A stretch of DNA of 64,000 nucleotides. Origin: Liolophura sinensis. Its lineage: Eukaryota > Mollusca > Polyplacophora > Chitonida > Chitonidae. Under the pieces are notes generated by a model. It saw only the letters and a program-made list of their open reading frames with translations, was not told the origin of the DNA and ran no database searches. Below are positions 37,020 to 48,690 of the stretch, in pieces. A program made the position numbers and the translations under genes. Positions within the stretch are counted from its first letter, which is position 1; every line of letters begins with the position of its first letter. The stretch covers positions 37,437,385 through 37,501,384 of the forward strand of contig NC_088295.1 in NCBI RefSeq assembly GCF_032854445.1, written 5' to 3'.

Positions 37020-38882
37020 GGCATAAGATTAACCTTGTGCGATGAAAGCATTACCCCTTCCTTAAATTGTGCAACCGATCACACACAGTTACCATAGCCT
37101 TCTACAGTCTTATCAAAGTCGTTACTCACATTCTATCAACACCGGATCTTTGGTTATGTGTGCACGAAGGACGCTGCTAGAATACATATACACGGGCGAT
37201 GAGGTCGACAATCAATTTAGAATGTATTACCCAGATCGCTTTTCTAACGGTCAACTCTCCCGAGGCTGTGGCAATGCAATGCCGGCGAAGCGGGATCGAT
37301 GTTAGCACCTATCGACTCTGAGGCACGCTTAACCTGTTAGTTTCAACAAAGAGTCCGTGGTAAGTGGATTTCTCTTGGTAGTGAACAAAACTAAACTAAT
37401 GACACCCGCATATAATATGTCTCAGTGGGATTAGCAATCTGATGAGTACTAGGATACCGTCTTGTTTCCTGCGATTTTGAGTTTAGGTGATGCATTGTAA
37501 GGCCATGGTACTTTTCCGCACATTACATTACATACATTACATGTTCGACTAGGTTCAATAAGTCGAACATTTCGTTCTCGGCGTAGTTGACATAAGGCAA
37601 TATATGTACGATATAACGTGGAGAAAGCCCTGCGTCACACCGGACAATTTCTCCAAACATTCGTAATTAACTGCCGATTGATGCATATCATTGAACTCTG
37701 AATGCACATCCTCAAATCATACATATAACCGTGTATTTCATTAGTTTTAATGCCGAAAAATCAGGTCAGAGCAGACTTCAAAACCGATCATCTAATTACT
37801 TCCTGGCTTTGAGACAACCAAAATGATATGAAAGAGTCATCTACTGGATGATTTGGTATCAGTATTTTGGGGTTGATTGGGGCATCATGCGTAGTGTCTT
37901 TGGTTTGACCTACCAGTGCGACTGCACCATAAATATTTTGGAATAAAGGCCAGCAATCTGCATGAAGACACCCTCGTAGTGTATCAAAACTAATGCTAGG
38001 TCCATGGAAATATTGTGTAGCTAAGCGTACTGAAAAGTTTCAAGAGGACACTGGTTTCACGTGATGAATAATTTGGGTCGGGACACTATTGACTTGTAAC
38101 CAAAAATAAACACAACATTGCAAATAAAGACTCAGTTTTATCCGGTGGGTTCTTAAAGACAACTTACACATGTACCGTTAGGAATGGGCGATCATGCTCA
38201 TTTGAAAGCCCATGGAATCTGAGAGAGTGGAATTCAGAAGCATCGCCGCTGATTCGGGATTGAATTTATTGAACCAACAAAACGTGCTGACCTTAGGAAA
38301 TGGATGCTACCTATACATAGCAAGAAACTCGGGGAGTTCGAACAACTGAAGAGTGAATGTATATTTGGGATTGTAAGCAGACAGCCTGCCTTAGCGTCTT
38401 GCGCGTCTCAATGTAATTGGTTTTTCCAATAAGACTCAATGGAACGAACAGATCGGTCGATTTACGCCACCAAGGGAAACAGGTGGGAGGATTAAACTGA
38501 ACACACCGACCTTCTCTGCTGTTGTTTGTGCAGAGATGCGAGAAATGCGATGGACATGTAGAGCAAAGAAAACACTCCGAGGTGGAGACAAAGAGACAAA
38601 TCTACACAACTCGTTTACCAATCGAGCCAGCAATGTGCATTCCAAGTGATGCCTTATGCTGTACACGAAACGTTAATGCATGCGTATCGTCGTATAAAGG
38701 TTTTTGCCGGGATAAATTTAGTTAATAAAACAATATATACATAAAACTGTCTTCAAAATGGCACTCGATGTGCGAAATCGCAATTTACTGCCATATAGTT
38801 CGCTTGAAACCCAGTTTAAATGTTTTAAAACATCCACTTATAGGTCTGTGTAAACACGTGTACAATGACGTCAGTTCTTTGG

Positions 38883-38919
<37 letters not shown>

Positions 38920-40420
38920 TGTGTGTGTGCGCGCGCGCACACGTGTGTGGGGGTGGGGGGGTGGGGGGGGTGCGTGTATGGATGAGGGGGGGTGCGTGTG
39001 TGCGTATGTGTGTGAAAGTAGTTAAAAGATGATGTCTCATAAGTTCCGTAAATAAAATGACTTGGAACCTTGCAGTCATAACTTGTACAGTTACGTCATA
39101 ATCTTATACTAGTCAAGGTTTTTTTGGCCCAAAGATATGTAAAAAAAAGTAGCAGTTGACAGGCAACATGGTCCCTCGGGGATAATGCAAGAAGTAAGAC
39201 TTCTACTACTTTGATGAAATGTTAATTAGTTTGAAAAAAGGTCAGTGAAATGTACGAACAACACGAATATAGTAGACCTTTGTCGACATCAGTCCGCTAG
39301 ACATAAACTCCGTGCTCAGGATTCAAAACATAAAATTTATTGCATGAACAGAATGGCCCATTACTTCTCCCGTATTCACAGAGCTCTTGAAAAATAAGCA
39401 ATGTCTAAATGTCAAAGGTGGGTAAAGTCAAGCCAGTATCTCTTCGTGATAACACAAAAAACAGGATGAGTCACGTTATCGTTAGGTACGCATATGTGGC
39501 GTTCACCGGTATGACCAAATATCATCCCCAGCAGATTAGTTAAATGTTACACGACATTACATGCCAGAATAGCAAGGCCAGAGCGAATCAAAACTTTCTA
39601 TTTGTAGTTTTAATACGATTTTGGACCTACAATTCTAGCTTTCTAGATTCATGGCCATTGCATCTGTTGTGTACAATTCTAATACTATACTAAAGCAGAT
39701 CCGAGCAAAATGTCTCAGGCAATTTGAATTGTGTTAGCAATCTTTTTAATGGGTTGTAATAACTTTATGCAGATGATATGGAAAACGTTGGATTAGCATT
39801 GGTGATATTGTCAAATTGCCTTTTACCCCAAGGGGAATTGTGCCTCAAAGGTTCGGGATCATTTATTCCCAAATACAGAACTGATATAACAGATCTTTCG
39901 TTCCCGGGTCAAAAGAGGATTATGGACTCATCTCGTTTAGAGTACAATCATTCTACATGATAGTTTACGTCCCTGGACAATAGCGGACGTAAATATTTAA
40001 TAGTGGATTTCGACCTCTATTGTACACTGTGAGGGTATGTCCTATGGTTCCCGCTCCTGTGATCCGCGGAGACAATTAGTTAAAGCGCTCAAGGTTCCGG
40101 CTTGTGGTGTGAAAACTATTCGAGACCCCAGCTGATTCTTGTGCGCATGTCGCACAAATCGCGTAACAGCATGCAGAATAGGTGTGAATCAACACTCATC
40201 GCCACCACTGCAGGTCTCATCAGTAGAGCCGGGCTTCTACTGTTCGCTCCCTAACAAGTGCCTGTCCCGTTTGACCACACCTATCTACGTTGCTTTGTAT
40301 GTAGGGTGGCGGAGGGCATATCCCTTGTGTACACATATTTTAAATAACTGACCGTCGCCAAAGGTGGAAGAAAATGCGCAGTGGGCGAAGCAAATCCATG
40401 CACCTTGCACTGTGTCTATC
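37020..40420. repeat. Dispersed long repeat, copy A
   Basis: Shared with copy B (41,885) from AACCTTGTGCGATGAAAGCA (37,032) through GACTCTGAGGCACGCTTAAC (37,313), GGGACACTATTGACTTGTAACC (38,078), a GAAACTCGGGGAGTTCGAAC block (38,325), and the region up to CCGGGCTTCTACTGTTCGC (40,229). Copy C (62,040) matches the part from about 38,000 on. Open frames in it are not conserved among copies. A TG/G-rich expansion at 38,884-39,003 is specific to copy A. Confidence 0.75.
38884..39003. repeat. TG microsatellite passing into a G-rich tract
   Basis: About 30 bases of TG, then a CGCGCGCGC stretch, then several G-runs of four to seven. The open frames on both strands here are repeat artefacts. Alternating TG/CG sequence could adopt Z-DNA, and the G-runs could form a quadruplex. 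Confidence 0.92.
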
Positions 40421-40589
40421 AGGGACATCACGTGTTCCGTTTGCATTAGATACATATTTATTTATTAGTCAATTCTGTAAACAAGTTGTGTATCATCTGA
40501 ACAGCTTCTTGACAATACACCAGAGATACTGACCAGTGTCTTCAATTCTTGGTCAAGTGGAACAACTGACATCTGAGACATTATATTAC

Positions 40590-40855
40590 TGGTTAGAGCT
40601 TCGGCCTCGAAGTCAGGAGACCCGGGATTAAACGGGTGTTGGGTCATGTTAATGATGTTACTTGTTTCTGTCTCGCTTGGCGTTCAGCACTGAGAGGCTA
40701 GAGCAAGGAGACGGGACTGGTTCACTGGCTGTCAGCATAATATGACATGGTGGTTTGTCATGTCTGGTGTTTTGGACACCATACTTCACTGGCACCTCGT
40801 CGTCATTTGACTGAAAAATAGTTAAGTACGACGTCAAACACTATAAACAAATATT
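40590..40855 (+). mobile_element. SINE family B
   Basis: The tRNA-like head TGGTTAGAGCTTCGGCCTCG is followed by CCCGGGATTAAACGGGTG and the body CTCGCTTGGCGTTCAGCAC. The 3' end GACTGAAAAATAGTTAAGTACGACG... is cut short before the CACT tail. It is inserted just after copy A. Confidence 0.82.
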
Positions 40856-40929
40856 TATTCCTTCATTTCTGTGAGCGCTTTTCATGCTTTACTTATAATG
40901 TCCCTTTCCACAGTATTTCTCGGATATAT

Positions 40930-41130
40930 TTCTTGGCATACACTACTTCAATGATAACAGCTATATTCCATACGATACAAAAAAGTAACATGCCCTACTT
41001 ACACCGAGTGGAGAAAGGTACATGTCATCAGCAGCGTTATCGCTACTGTGTTTTTATTTATAAAATCACGACAAGTCAATTCAGGAAGGACATGGATTCG
41101 GGTCATAGACTCAGTCATCAGAAAATCGTG
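40930..41130. repeat. Block shared with 57,395-57,560
   Basis: TGCCCTACTTACACCGAGTG (40,990) and CATGGATTCGGGTCATAGAC (41,092) have counterparts in the same order and orientation at 57,420 and 57,530. The two sites flank the virus-like element on either side at a distance. Confidence 0.55.
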
Positions 41131-41229
41131 AAACCCGAATCCCAGCACATCGGGTGTACCGACGAAAAGCATTTATATGCTCTGAAGTCGGTGGGTCACG
41201 ACGGGAGGAAGTTTGCAGATTAATTTTGG

Positions 41230-41880
41230 ATCTTTTACTAATACAGCCTGTGTCTTTTCCCAAATCTACATACGTGCATGCAACTCATATATAGGTGTAT
41301 CACAACACAGATTTAACTGTGATTTTCCAAAAGAAAGTGTTATTGGTACGATATGATTATTGAAATACTTCCACATCAAAACCCAGAAACAAACAAACAA
41401 ACAAACATATATTATAGGAAATTAACAGTTCTTTTAAAAACAGCGGTATTCAAGTATAAATATTTACCGTATCGTTGTCTGTGTCTTCATTAGTAGTTAT
41501 TTAAAAAAACAACAGAAAACTGCATGCGATTATAAAATGCACGATGCGTGCATGGTGAGGCAGTAGTCAATGTGATGGCAGGAGTAGTATATTTAAAATT
41601 AAAATAGGTGAAAATACACATGCATGTCAATAAATTCGTAAATCTGTGCCTCCCTCTTTCCTTAGATGATTCTGTGAGTTTCGGATAGGAATCTTTTCCA
41701 CAGCTTGAAATCATTTTTGGTCAAAAGCTACAGCTACATTTTGTCAGTCGTTATAAAGGGAGCATCCTTAGGAATATCGTTGCCCTATATAATAACAGTA
41801 GTATTTTTGGCCTGAATAATTTAAATCATGAACCTAGCTCCCCAAGTCCCATTGATGTCTATACATTGGGCAGCGAGCTA
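41230..41880. other. Gene-free sequence
   Basis: No gene is supported. A short CAAACAAACAAACAAACA microsatellite lies near 41,388. Confidence 0.55.
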
Positions 41881-41884
41881 CACA

Positions 41885-44640
41885 ACAGATCAATCTTGTG
41901 ATAAACCTTGTGCGATGAAAGCATTAACCCTGCCCTAACTCGTGTAATTGATCTCACACAGTTACCTGCTCTAGTCTTACCGAAGCGGCGAAGCACATTT
42001 TATCCACAGTGGATCCTATATTATGTGTGCACAAGGGATGCCAGCAGAATATAGCTACACAGGCGATGATGTCGACAATGAGTTTAGAAGGGATTCCCTA
42101 GATGTTTTGTTTTTTTTTACGGTAAACTCTGCCGAGACTATTGGGAGATACTGACGAAGCCGGGTCGATGTTAGAGTCCACTGATTCCGAGGCACACTTA
42201 AACAGTTAGTTTCAACAAACGGTTGGTGATAAGTGGCTTTGTCTTGGTGGCGAACAAAACTAATGACACCCATATATAATGTGTCTCGATGGGGATAGAC
42301 ATCGGATGATTACTACGGTCAAATGATTCATTGTAAGACCATGGTAGCTTTAGGAACGTTACGACATGTTTTATTAGGCTCGATAAATAAAGCAATTCAA
42401 ATTTGAATGTACGATATGCATGGAGAAAAAGCTACGTTATTTTACCGAAATGAGAGGTTAATTGGTACTTATTGCTAGTCTCAGAGGACTGAATGCATTT
42501 TTACATGTACTGTAAACATACATATAGCCATATAGTCACTCTGTTTTGAAACAGGACTGTCGGACAATCAGGTCTGACCAAAGACATTAAAGTGGACCTT
42601 CTTTTTGCTACTTTCTTTGTAAAAGAGGTCACGAGAATGAATGGGATAACTACTGGCCGATTTGATTGTGTCACTGTTTTGTGACTTAGTTGAGTGTTAT
42701 GCGTAATGTCTTTGGTGTGACTTTCAAGGGGGGAAGCATAATAAATAGGTTTGAATAAAGGCCAACAATTCAAGCGTAGACACCCTCATAATGCATCAGT
42801 TGTAAGGCTAGATTAGGATGAAAGTTGTGTGCCGAAGACTGCAAAAGTTTTAAAACAAAAGGGTGTTTACTTTGGTCAGGACGCTATTAACCGCTAACCA
42901 AAAATATACACAACGTTGGAAATAAAGACACGATTTTGTCGGTTGAGGCGTTAAAGTCCACTCTAAATACACCGTAGAGAAAGCGCGTTCATATTCCCTG
43001 AAAGTCAATGCAATCGGATTTCAGAAACATCGTCGCTGATCGGGATTGGATTTTTTAGCCCAACGAAACGTGCTGTGACTCGAGATGGATGCTTCCAATA
43101 GATAGCGAGAAACTAGAGTTCGAACAGGCGAGGGGTTGTAAGCCAACAGCTCGTGTTGCTCGTCTCGATGTAATTACTTTTGGCTCTAAGACTCAATGGA
43201 ACCGCCATATCGGTCGATTTAGGCGACAGAGTTTTATCAAGGGATTTTATTTTCTTTTGTTTGTGCAGAGAAGCGAGAAATTCTGGAGACATGTAAAGCA
43301 AAGAAAGCACTTGTGTAGATTTCAAAGAGGGAAATCTACACAACCTGATTACCCATCTGGGCAGCGATGCGCATTTCATGTGATGCCGTGCACTTTTCAG
43401 GAAACGCATATATAAAAATTTTTGAAGGGATCTATGTAATTAATAAAACAATGGATGCATACAACTGCCTTCCCAAGACAATAACTGATAATATCTGATA
43501 AGTCCTACTGCTGTGTTGAAGTATTAATCAGTATAAAAAAATTAATCCACACGGTGCTCACGCAACATTTGTTTCGCTAAATACGAACTACCAGATCTTT
43601 GCTGAAATCAGTGAGATAGGTATTTTTCTCTTGTTCAGGACAAGTGATGGGATGGAGAGAGTGACTCTTTCTTTAGAACCTGCTTGTCTTGTATTCATAT
43701 AGCGCATGAAACATAACCAATACTTAAATGTCAAAGAAAGGTTAGGTGACGCCAGTGTCCCGTCCTGATAACATTAATACACTATAAGATGGGCCTGGTT
43801 ATGGTTTCTTATCAATCGGCATGTGGCGCACACTGGTATCGCCAAATATCGTCACCGGCGGATTTGTTTAATATTATACGACATTAAATGTCAGAAGAAG
43901 AGTCAATCGAACCGAATTCTCCATTTGTACTTTTAGCACGAGGATAGGCCTGCAGTCCTTGATTTCCAGAAAAACATTACATTTTTCCTGTACAATTCAA
44001 ATACGACGGCACGATGAAGCAGATCAGAGCAAAATACCCCAGGCAATTTTACTTGTGTTAGCAATCTGTTTAATGGCTCGTAATAACTTTTGTACAAATG
44101 ATACTGAAACCACAAGACTGGCAAACGACAACTCGGTGATATTGCACAACATGTCAAATTGGTTTTTACCCAAGGGAATGGTGTCGTCAGTGGAAGTTTC
44201 GGGATCAGTTATTACCAAATAGCAATACTGATATATCGGTGTTTCTGTTTTAGGCCAAAAGAGGAACACAATCATTCTACATGATGGTGAACGTCCCTGG
44301 ACGATGGCAGATGTAAATACTTAATGGGGCATGCCGAGGTTTATTGTACACTGTGAGGGTATGTCCCATGGTGGCGGCACCTCTGATCCGAGGGGATAAT
44401 TAGGTTAACGGTTTATTACTCGAGGTTGTCGTTGCGGCGCTGGTTGTGAGGAGGGTGCGAGACCCCAGATGATTTTTGTACAAACGTCGCTCACTTTGTG
44501 TAGATTATGCAGAATATTTGGGCATCAATAGTCAGAACTGCAGGTATCATTAGTAGAGTCGGACTGGTATCCTTTCCTTCAGTCCCACCCACGCCTTTGC
44601 CTCACCCGTAAAGGACATCGGCAAAGGTTAAAAAGATAAA
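41885..44640. repeat. Dispersed long repeat, copy B
   Basis: A direct copy of A at roughly 4.9 kb spacing: AACCTTGTGCGATGAAAGCA (41,904) is identical to copy A, and CATGTCAAATTGGTTTTTACCC (near 44,150) and CACTGTGAGGGTATGTCCCA (44,350) recur there with changes. It lacks the TG/G-rich expansion, which makes it shorter. Confidence 0.75.
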
Positions 44641-44840
44641 ATGTTGGATTCATAAAAGTTGGCAACCTCTCCCCTTTATCTCTTTTGTAGCTATTTAACT
44701 TTATTGACGGTCACCCGGATTATCTGCAAAGAAAACTGGACATTGCGTAGATGGTAGCACAGCACCTGGAAAGGTACGTGGCATTTCTCCTGAAATAAGA
44801 TCACAGGAAAGAGGATTCCCACACGCTAATGTTTTCCAAG

Positions 44841-44920
44841 ATCATAACATGTAGGTCAAGGATATGGCATGTAGGTCATTGGCATGATATGTAAGTCAAG
44901 AGTATGACATGAAGGTGAGT
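44841..44920. repeat. Four-copy ~20-bp minisatellite
   Basis: The phrase GGCATGTAGGTCA recurs four times with small changes at about 20-bp spacing. Confidence 0.8.
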
Positions 44921-44924
44921 TGAG

Positions 44925-46449
44925 TGACGTGGTCACATTTCTAACTGAAATTTATAACATAGAAGATTACATCCCAGAAGGATTCTATTGCGGAGAGAAT
45001 GTTTAAATTTACACCTATAAAATCTTCTCAAGTTACTGAATGCTTTACTCCCTGATATTTTGTAGGTATTGTAACATAGGAATTGTTAACGTAACAGCTA
45101 TACGTACTCCTATTTACGGCTAAGTTCAGCAGCACTGAACAGTTCGTCATACAAAACATGTGGAACGCCAAATACAATCATTTTCAGTCAAAAGTACTTT
45201 AGAATGATTAGCACAGAAGCCAGGTCCTATCGCATTACCCGGAGAAATGTCCGCCAAAAATGGACGAAGCAAATTTTACATTATCAAACATAGCCGTTCT
45301 GATAAATTAAAGTCACATGCAATTAATTTTACTATAAGATATACATGTAGCTTTATCAATAAAAATACGTCAAAACTACTGCAGAAATAAGCATTCCTGA
45401 AGGGATTTGTTACACGATCTAGCATGGACACATCTTTGGAGCTAAACTATCCATGATTCTTCTGACAATACGTCTAGAATTAGACACTATTGTTCGTTTT
45501 TTTAATTATTAAACACGCCAACCTTATCCCACAAGAGAAGGAAAATTGAAGATGGGATAAGATTTGTTCTCTGTTGTATTTTCTTGTATGTATCCATGGG
45601 CTGCTTTGTGCGCTTTACTGTGACGACATGGAAAACACTGTAGTCAACATACAATCGCTATGGAGGATTTACTCTGGGGAAGGAACGAGAAACTCTAGCT
45701 TCATACATCCTTACCGTGCAGTAAAATGGCCATGGCCTTCTAGAGTTCAACCAAAGGAACGACAATTTGCCATAACTTGTCATGATAAAAAATATCGCAC
45801 CTCGTGGTTTTATTCACACTGTTCGGGGCCCTTTTAACCGTAAGCGGCTATTTACCAAAGCACGCTATAGCGTGGTTTCCACATGGGAACGGTGAGAAGG
45901 TTCATGTTCCGCAGACAACCACTCTACCATACAGCTCTCATCAAAGACGTCAGTTCTACTTTCAGTGTTGTGTCCGTAAGTGCTACACATCTTTCTTGTC
46001 ATTTGAAGTGTTCTGTCGGTCAGATCTGAATGACTAACAGGTATTCATTCATACGACAAAAATCCAAGCTAATTGAGACTCATCTCCGGCTTCTTAACCA
46101 CACACTTGCGGTACTGATCAAATCTGCAGTTGACATAGTATCGCATATTGTCTTGTGGTCTTGGTCAGGTGGAATAATAGCCAGCAGACACATTCTCATT
46201 CCTGTTCACAACATGTTATCTAAACTTTGAGTTTTCGTAATGTCTGAATGAGAATTTAGTTGACTTATATTCAAGAAATTTTTATTTCAGAAACAACTGA
46301 AAAACAGAACTAAGCACTCGTCAAGTTTTTAGGGTGTTTTTATTCAGAATATGTTGATTAGGAGCGAGCCAAGGGTTTCGACATCATTTTCAGACATATT
46401 CACTAAATAGATTAATGTTTCACGTTAACCGAAAATTGGATTAGAATGG
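44925..46449. other. Gene-free left flank of the virus-like element
   Basis: AT-rich host sequence. The open frames at 45,574-46,230 show no recognised motif. Base composition changes sharply at about 46,460, where the GC-richer element begins. Confidence 0.55.
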
Positions 46450-46455
46450 CACAAT
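46450..46455. repeat. Candidate 6-bp target duplication, left
   Basis: CACAAT immediately outside the left terminal repeat compares with CACGTT immediately outside the right one (56,860-56,865). Four of six bases agree. Polintons make 6-bp duplications, so this fits a decayed pair, but a short imperfect match is weak evidence by itself. Confidence 0.4.
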
Positions 46456-46504
46456 AGTAGTAGAGGATGTTGCAAACGTGTCGTATTGGGGAGGCATTTG
46501 TGGA
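46456..46504 (+). repeat. Left terminal inverted repeat
   Basis: A 49-bp segment starting AGTAGTAGAGGATGTTGCAA. Its complement lies at 56,811-56,859 with only two mismatches. Weaker similarity continues inward for another 20 bases or so (GTGTCATTGGCCGCG here, GTGTCGTTGAGTCCGCG on the other side). Confidence 0.95.
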
Positions 46505-46646
46505 GGGGGTGTCATTGGCCGCGGAACTCAGCTTGCAACTTCTCCAAGAACAGTCGATCCTTCAATATCTACAAGGGCGATTGAACAAGACGCTCCTCCG
46601 CTGGTCCGCCGTCACAACCACCATCACCACCGTCGTCGCCGAGTGA
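46467..46646 (+). CDS. Short ORF starting inside the left terminal repeat
   Basis: ATG 46,467 lies in the terminal repeat, and the frame runs 59 codons to TGA 46,644-46,646. The encoded peptide starts MLQTCRIGEAF. Its middle, around residues 20-42, is rich in Leu, Gln and Glu and could form an amphipathic helix. It overlaps a longer frame (46,478-46,690) whose peptide is low-complexity and His/Arg-rich, so I prefer this one. I do not recognise a family. The right terminal repeat contains the same start and the first residues and then ends after 17 codons. The ORF may be a real small gene or just an accident of the repeat sequence. Confidence 0.35.
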   Translation: MLQTCRIGEAFVEGVSLAAELSLQLLQEQSILQYLQGRLNKTLLRWSAVTTTITTVVAE

Positions 46647-47029
46647 CATCGTGCGTCGCCTTGACAGCACCGCCCCGAGCGAGGACCTGACTTCCACCCC
46701 GCTACCCACCACGGCGTTTACGGCCTAGCAGGACGCGTCCAGAGACCAAGCCATCACTCCCCGGTTGAAGTATTCGGGATTTCTCAGTTCAAACCAACTC
46801 CTTCGGCATCACCGACCACCGCTCCAGAACAACACTTCGGTACCGATGACCATTTTCACACCCGTCCATTCCTCACCCAACACAGCGCGGTATGCAGCAG
46901 CAGCAGCAGTCGCAGTAGCAGTCCATCTACCTCGAATTCCCCGCCAGCGGTGACGGCGGCGGTGACCGCAGCGATCTCCCTCACTGTACATCATCCTCAC
47001 CCGTACTGACTCACCCAGCTTCTCCATCC
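46647..47029 (+). other. Ser/Thr/Pro-rich leader before the packaging ATPase
   Basis: No intact gene is visible. One plus-strand frame from about 46,765 to 47,010 reads as Ser/Thr/Pro-rich sequence with an (AGC)n serine run, and stops 20 bases before the ATPase start. Another frame continues directly into the ATPase with Pro/Ser residues. The stretch may be the decayed N-terminal tail of the ATPase or a separate lost gene. Confidence 0.45.
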
Positions 47030-47615
47030 ATGTATAGTCGATGGGAAGATCCGTTTACCTGTATCGTCCGCGGACCGACGGGGTGTGGAAAGTCCGTGTT
47101 TGTGAAACGGTTCGTGGCGCACGCTCAAGCTCTCATTTACCCATCCCCGCAACGCGTCGTCTGGTGTTACGGGGTGTGGAAGCCGTTGTACACCACGTTA
47201 CCCAATGTTCGGTTTGAAGAAGGTGTGCCCAGTCGGTCAACATTCGACAAGGGGGAGCGGGCGTTAGTCGTCGTGGACGATACTCTTTGCCAAAGGTAGC
47301 CACCACCGCAATATCAGCATGGTGTACATCGTGCAGAACCCCTTCGACAAAACCAAAGATCATCGCACCATCAGTCTGAGCCCACACTACTTAGTGGTGT
47401 TCAAAAACCCGCGAGACGCGTCTCAAATTACGACGATCGCGAAACAGATGGCTCCAGGGCAGACGCAGTAAGTGGGCGAGGCGTTTGAGAATGTCACCGC
47501 TGAACCTCACGGGTATTTGCGGGTGGAATTCAAGCAAGCCACACCCGGCAACCTGCGACTTCACACCCACATCTTCCCCGGGGAGATTCAACACACCAAC
47601 CTCCCCAAGTCATAA
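47030..47615 (+). pseudogene. DNA-packaging ATPase, FtsK/HerA (A32) type
   Basis: This protein would pump the viral genome into the empty capsid using ATP. The first frame (47,030-47,299) holds the Walker A motif GPTGCGKS at 47,072-47,095 and a Walker B-like hydrophobic run ending in Asp-Asp at 47,276-47,281. A second frame, entered near 47,283, continues with KGSHHRNISMVYIVQN and FKNPRDASQI, both typical of this family in invertebrate genomes. The segment expected between Walker B and that motif is short, so a small deletion probably caused the frameshift. An in-frame TAA interrupts the second frame at 47,469-47,471, and the family's C-terminal sequence continues to TAA 47,613-47,615. The upstream boundary is uncertain. 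The call rests on motif order and on position as the first large gene of a capsid cluster. Confidence 0.85.
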
Positions 47616-47632
47616 AACTTCGTACGCACGAT

Positions 47633-48016
47633 CTGCCAAATCAGTTGTTTCCACGTCAACCAGACGCCTGGTTCCAACGTTACGGTCCCTTGCTGTCCCT
47701 GTTGTCTCTTATGGCTCGAATCACCCCCGTCATTCGACGCGCCGTGCTGCGCGGCAACGATCCGGGTTTACTTCGGTGTTTGTGTGAATGTGCCAAGAAT
47801 GTGTTAAATGGAAACGTTCCACTGTAGTGGACTAAGAAGGGGAAATTACAGCGGCACAAGACGGGTCTTCGAACCTTGGTCAAGAAAAGTGTTTCGATGC
47901 ATAAGAAAGGACAGATTTTTCAACGTGGTGGTCTCATTGGAGCGTTGCTCGGACCTCTCCTCACCGCCGCACCAGCCCTTATTGGTGGCATCATTAAGAG
48001 CTTCGGTGGGAGGTAA
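47633..48016 (+). pseudogene. Small basic core-like protein with hydrophobic C-terminus
   Basis: One frame runs about 125 codons to TAA 48,014-48,016 with a single in-frame stop, TAG 47,825-47,827. It has an arginine-rich, helical first half, then a lysine/arginine-rich stretch (KKGKLQRHKTGLRTLVKK), and a Gly/Leu/Ala-rich hydrophobic tail ending GGIIKSFGGR. A basic region followed by a hydrophobic tail recalls small core or membrane-active minor proteins of adenovirus-like particles and small ORFs beside Polinton ATPases. I infer nucleic-acid binding inside the virion; the exact function is unknown. No ATG fits the 5' end, so the start codon has been lost or lies behind another break. The next gene starts within its stop codon (TAATG). 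Confidence 0.6.
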
Positions 48017-48660
48017 TGCAACACGCCAAGAAATTGGTCTTCGTCGAGCCTCGTCTCTTTTTACACGCCGCCACCACCCCCCGTACCCCGTCTCCTGTAC
48101 CCAGTGCCTAGTACTGTTAAAGCCCTCAACGCGCTCGACCAAGAGATGGCATCGATGCTCCATGACACGACACTCTCGGACAATGAGAAACTACAGCGGT
48201 ATCACCACACCCGTCAACGGTACTGTGCGTTTCAAGGGTAATACCATGCCGCGCAGCAGACAAGTCCGACGACGAACCAGCCCACACCCAAGCCTGTCGG
48301 TCGTTTAAGCGAAGGAGAGATTTTAGAAGCGTCCCCGTCGCTTTACGACGAAAGGTTGCTCTTCTCTGGGGCGACACCGAGCGATCACACGATCGCTTGC
48401 GCGATTGGGTGCGGAAAAATATGGACACACCAGCCGAGACGAAAAAATCTCATCACGGACTCTGCCCGCCCGGTCTCGCCCTCCTCCTCCTCCTCCTCCT
48501 CCTCCTCCTCCTCCTCCCGCCAAAACCACTTCCACCAAAACCGCTACCACCACCACACCACGCCGACCCTAGGGACGACAGCAGCGCCCACCCGGACTGC
48601 GTCTGTCTTCTGCCATCGTACCCCCGCTAAAGAGTCCGTATTAAATACCGGAAAGACGGT
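48016..48660 (+). pseudogene. Polinton-associated protein of unknown function, frameshifted
   Basis: ATG 48,016 overlaps the preceding stop. The first frame gives a short Pro/Thr-rich N-terminus and stops at TAG 48,109-48,111. The likely continuation lies in another frame from 48,107, with a charged helical stretch (LDQEMASML near 48,140, then LSDNEKLQRYHH). That frame meets TAA 48,239-48,241 and goes on with GRLSEGEILEASPSLYDE to about 48,350. A further shift near 48,370-48,400 leads into RLRDWVRKNM. From 48,480 on, a (CTC)n run would encode poly-Pro, poly-Leu or poly-Ser depending on frame. I recognise the helical pattern as similar to an uncharacterised protein between ATPase and capsid genes in related elements. 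I cannot assign a function. The 3' limit is uncertain. Confidence 0.5.
48480..48517. repeat. (CTC)n trinucleotide tract
   Basis: About twelve CTC/TCC triplets in a row inside the decayed gene. It creates artificial poly-Ser, poly-Leu and poly-Gly frames on both strands. It is probably a slippage expansion after, or during, decay of the gene. Confidence 0.95.
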
Positions 48661-48690
48661 CAGTCCGCCCGGAAGAATGACCTCTGCAAC

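Noticed and set aside
38768-39079. Overlapping frames rich in Val/Cys or Thr/His on both strands
   Set aside because: They are translations of the TG/G-rich microsatellite.
48323-48556. Minus-strand frame with a long poly-Gly run
   Set aside because: It is the complement of the CTC trinucleotide tract inside a plus-strand pseudogene.
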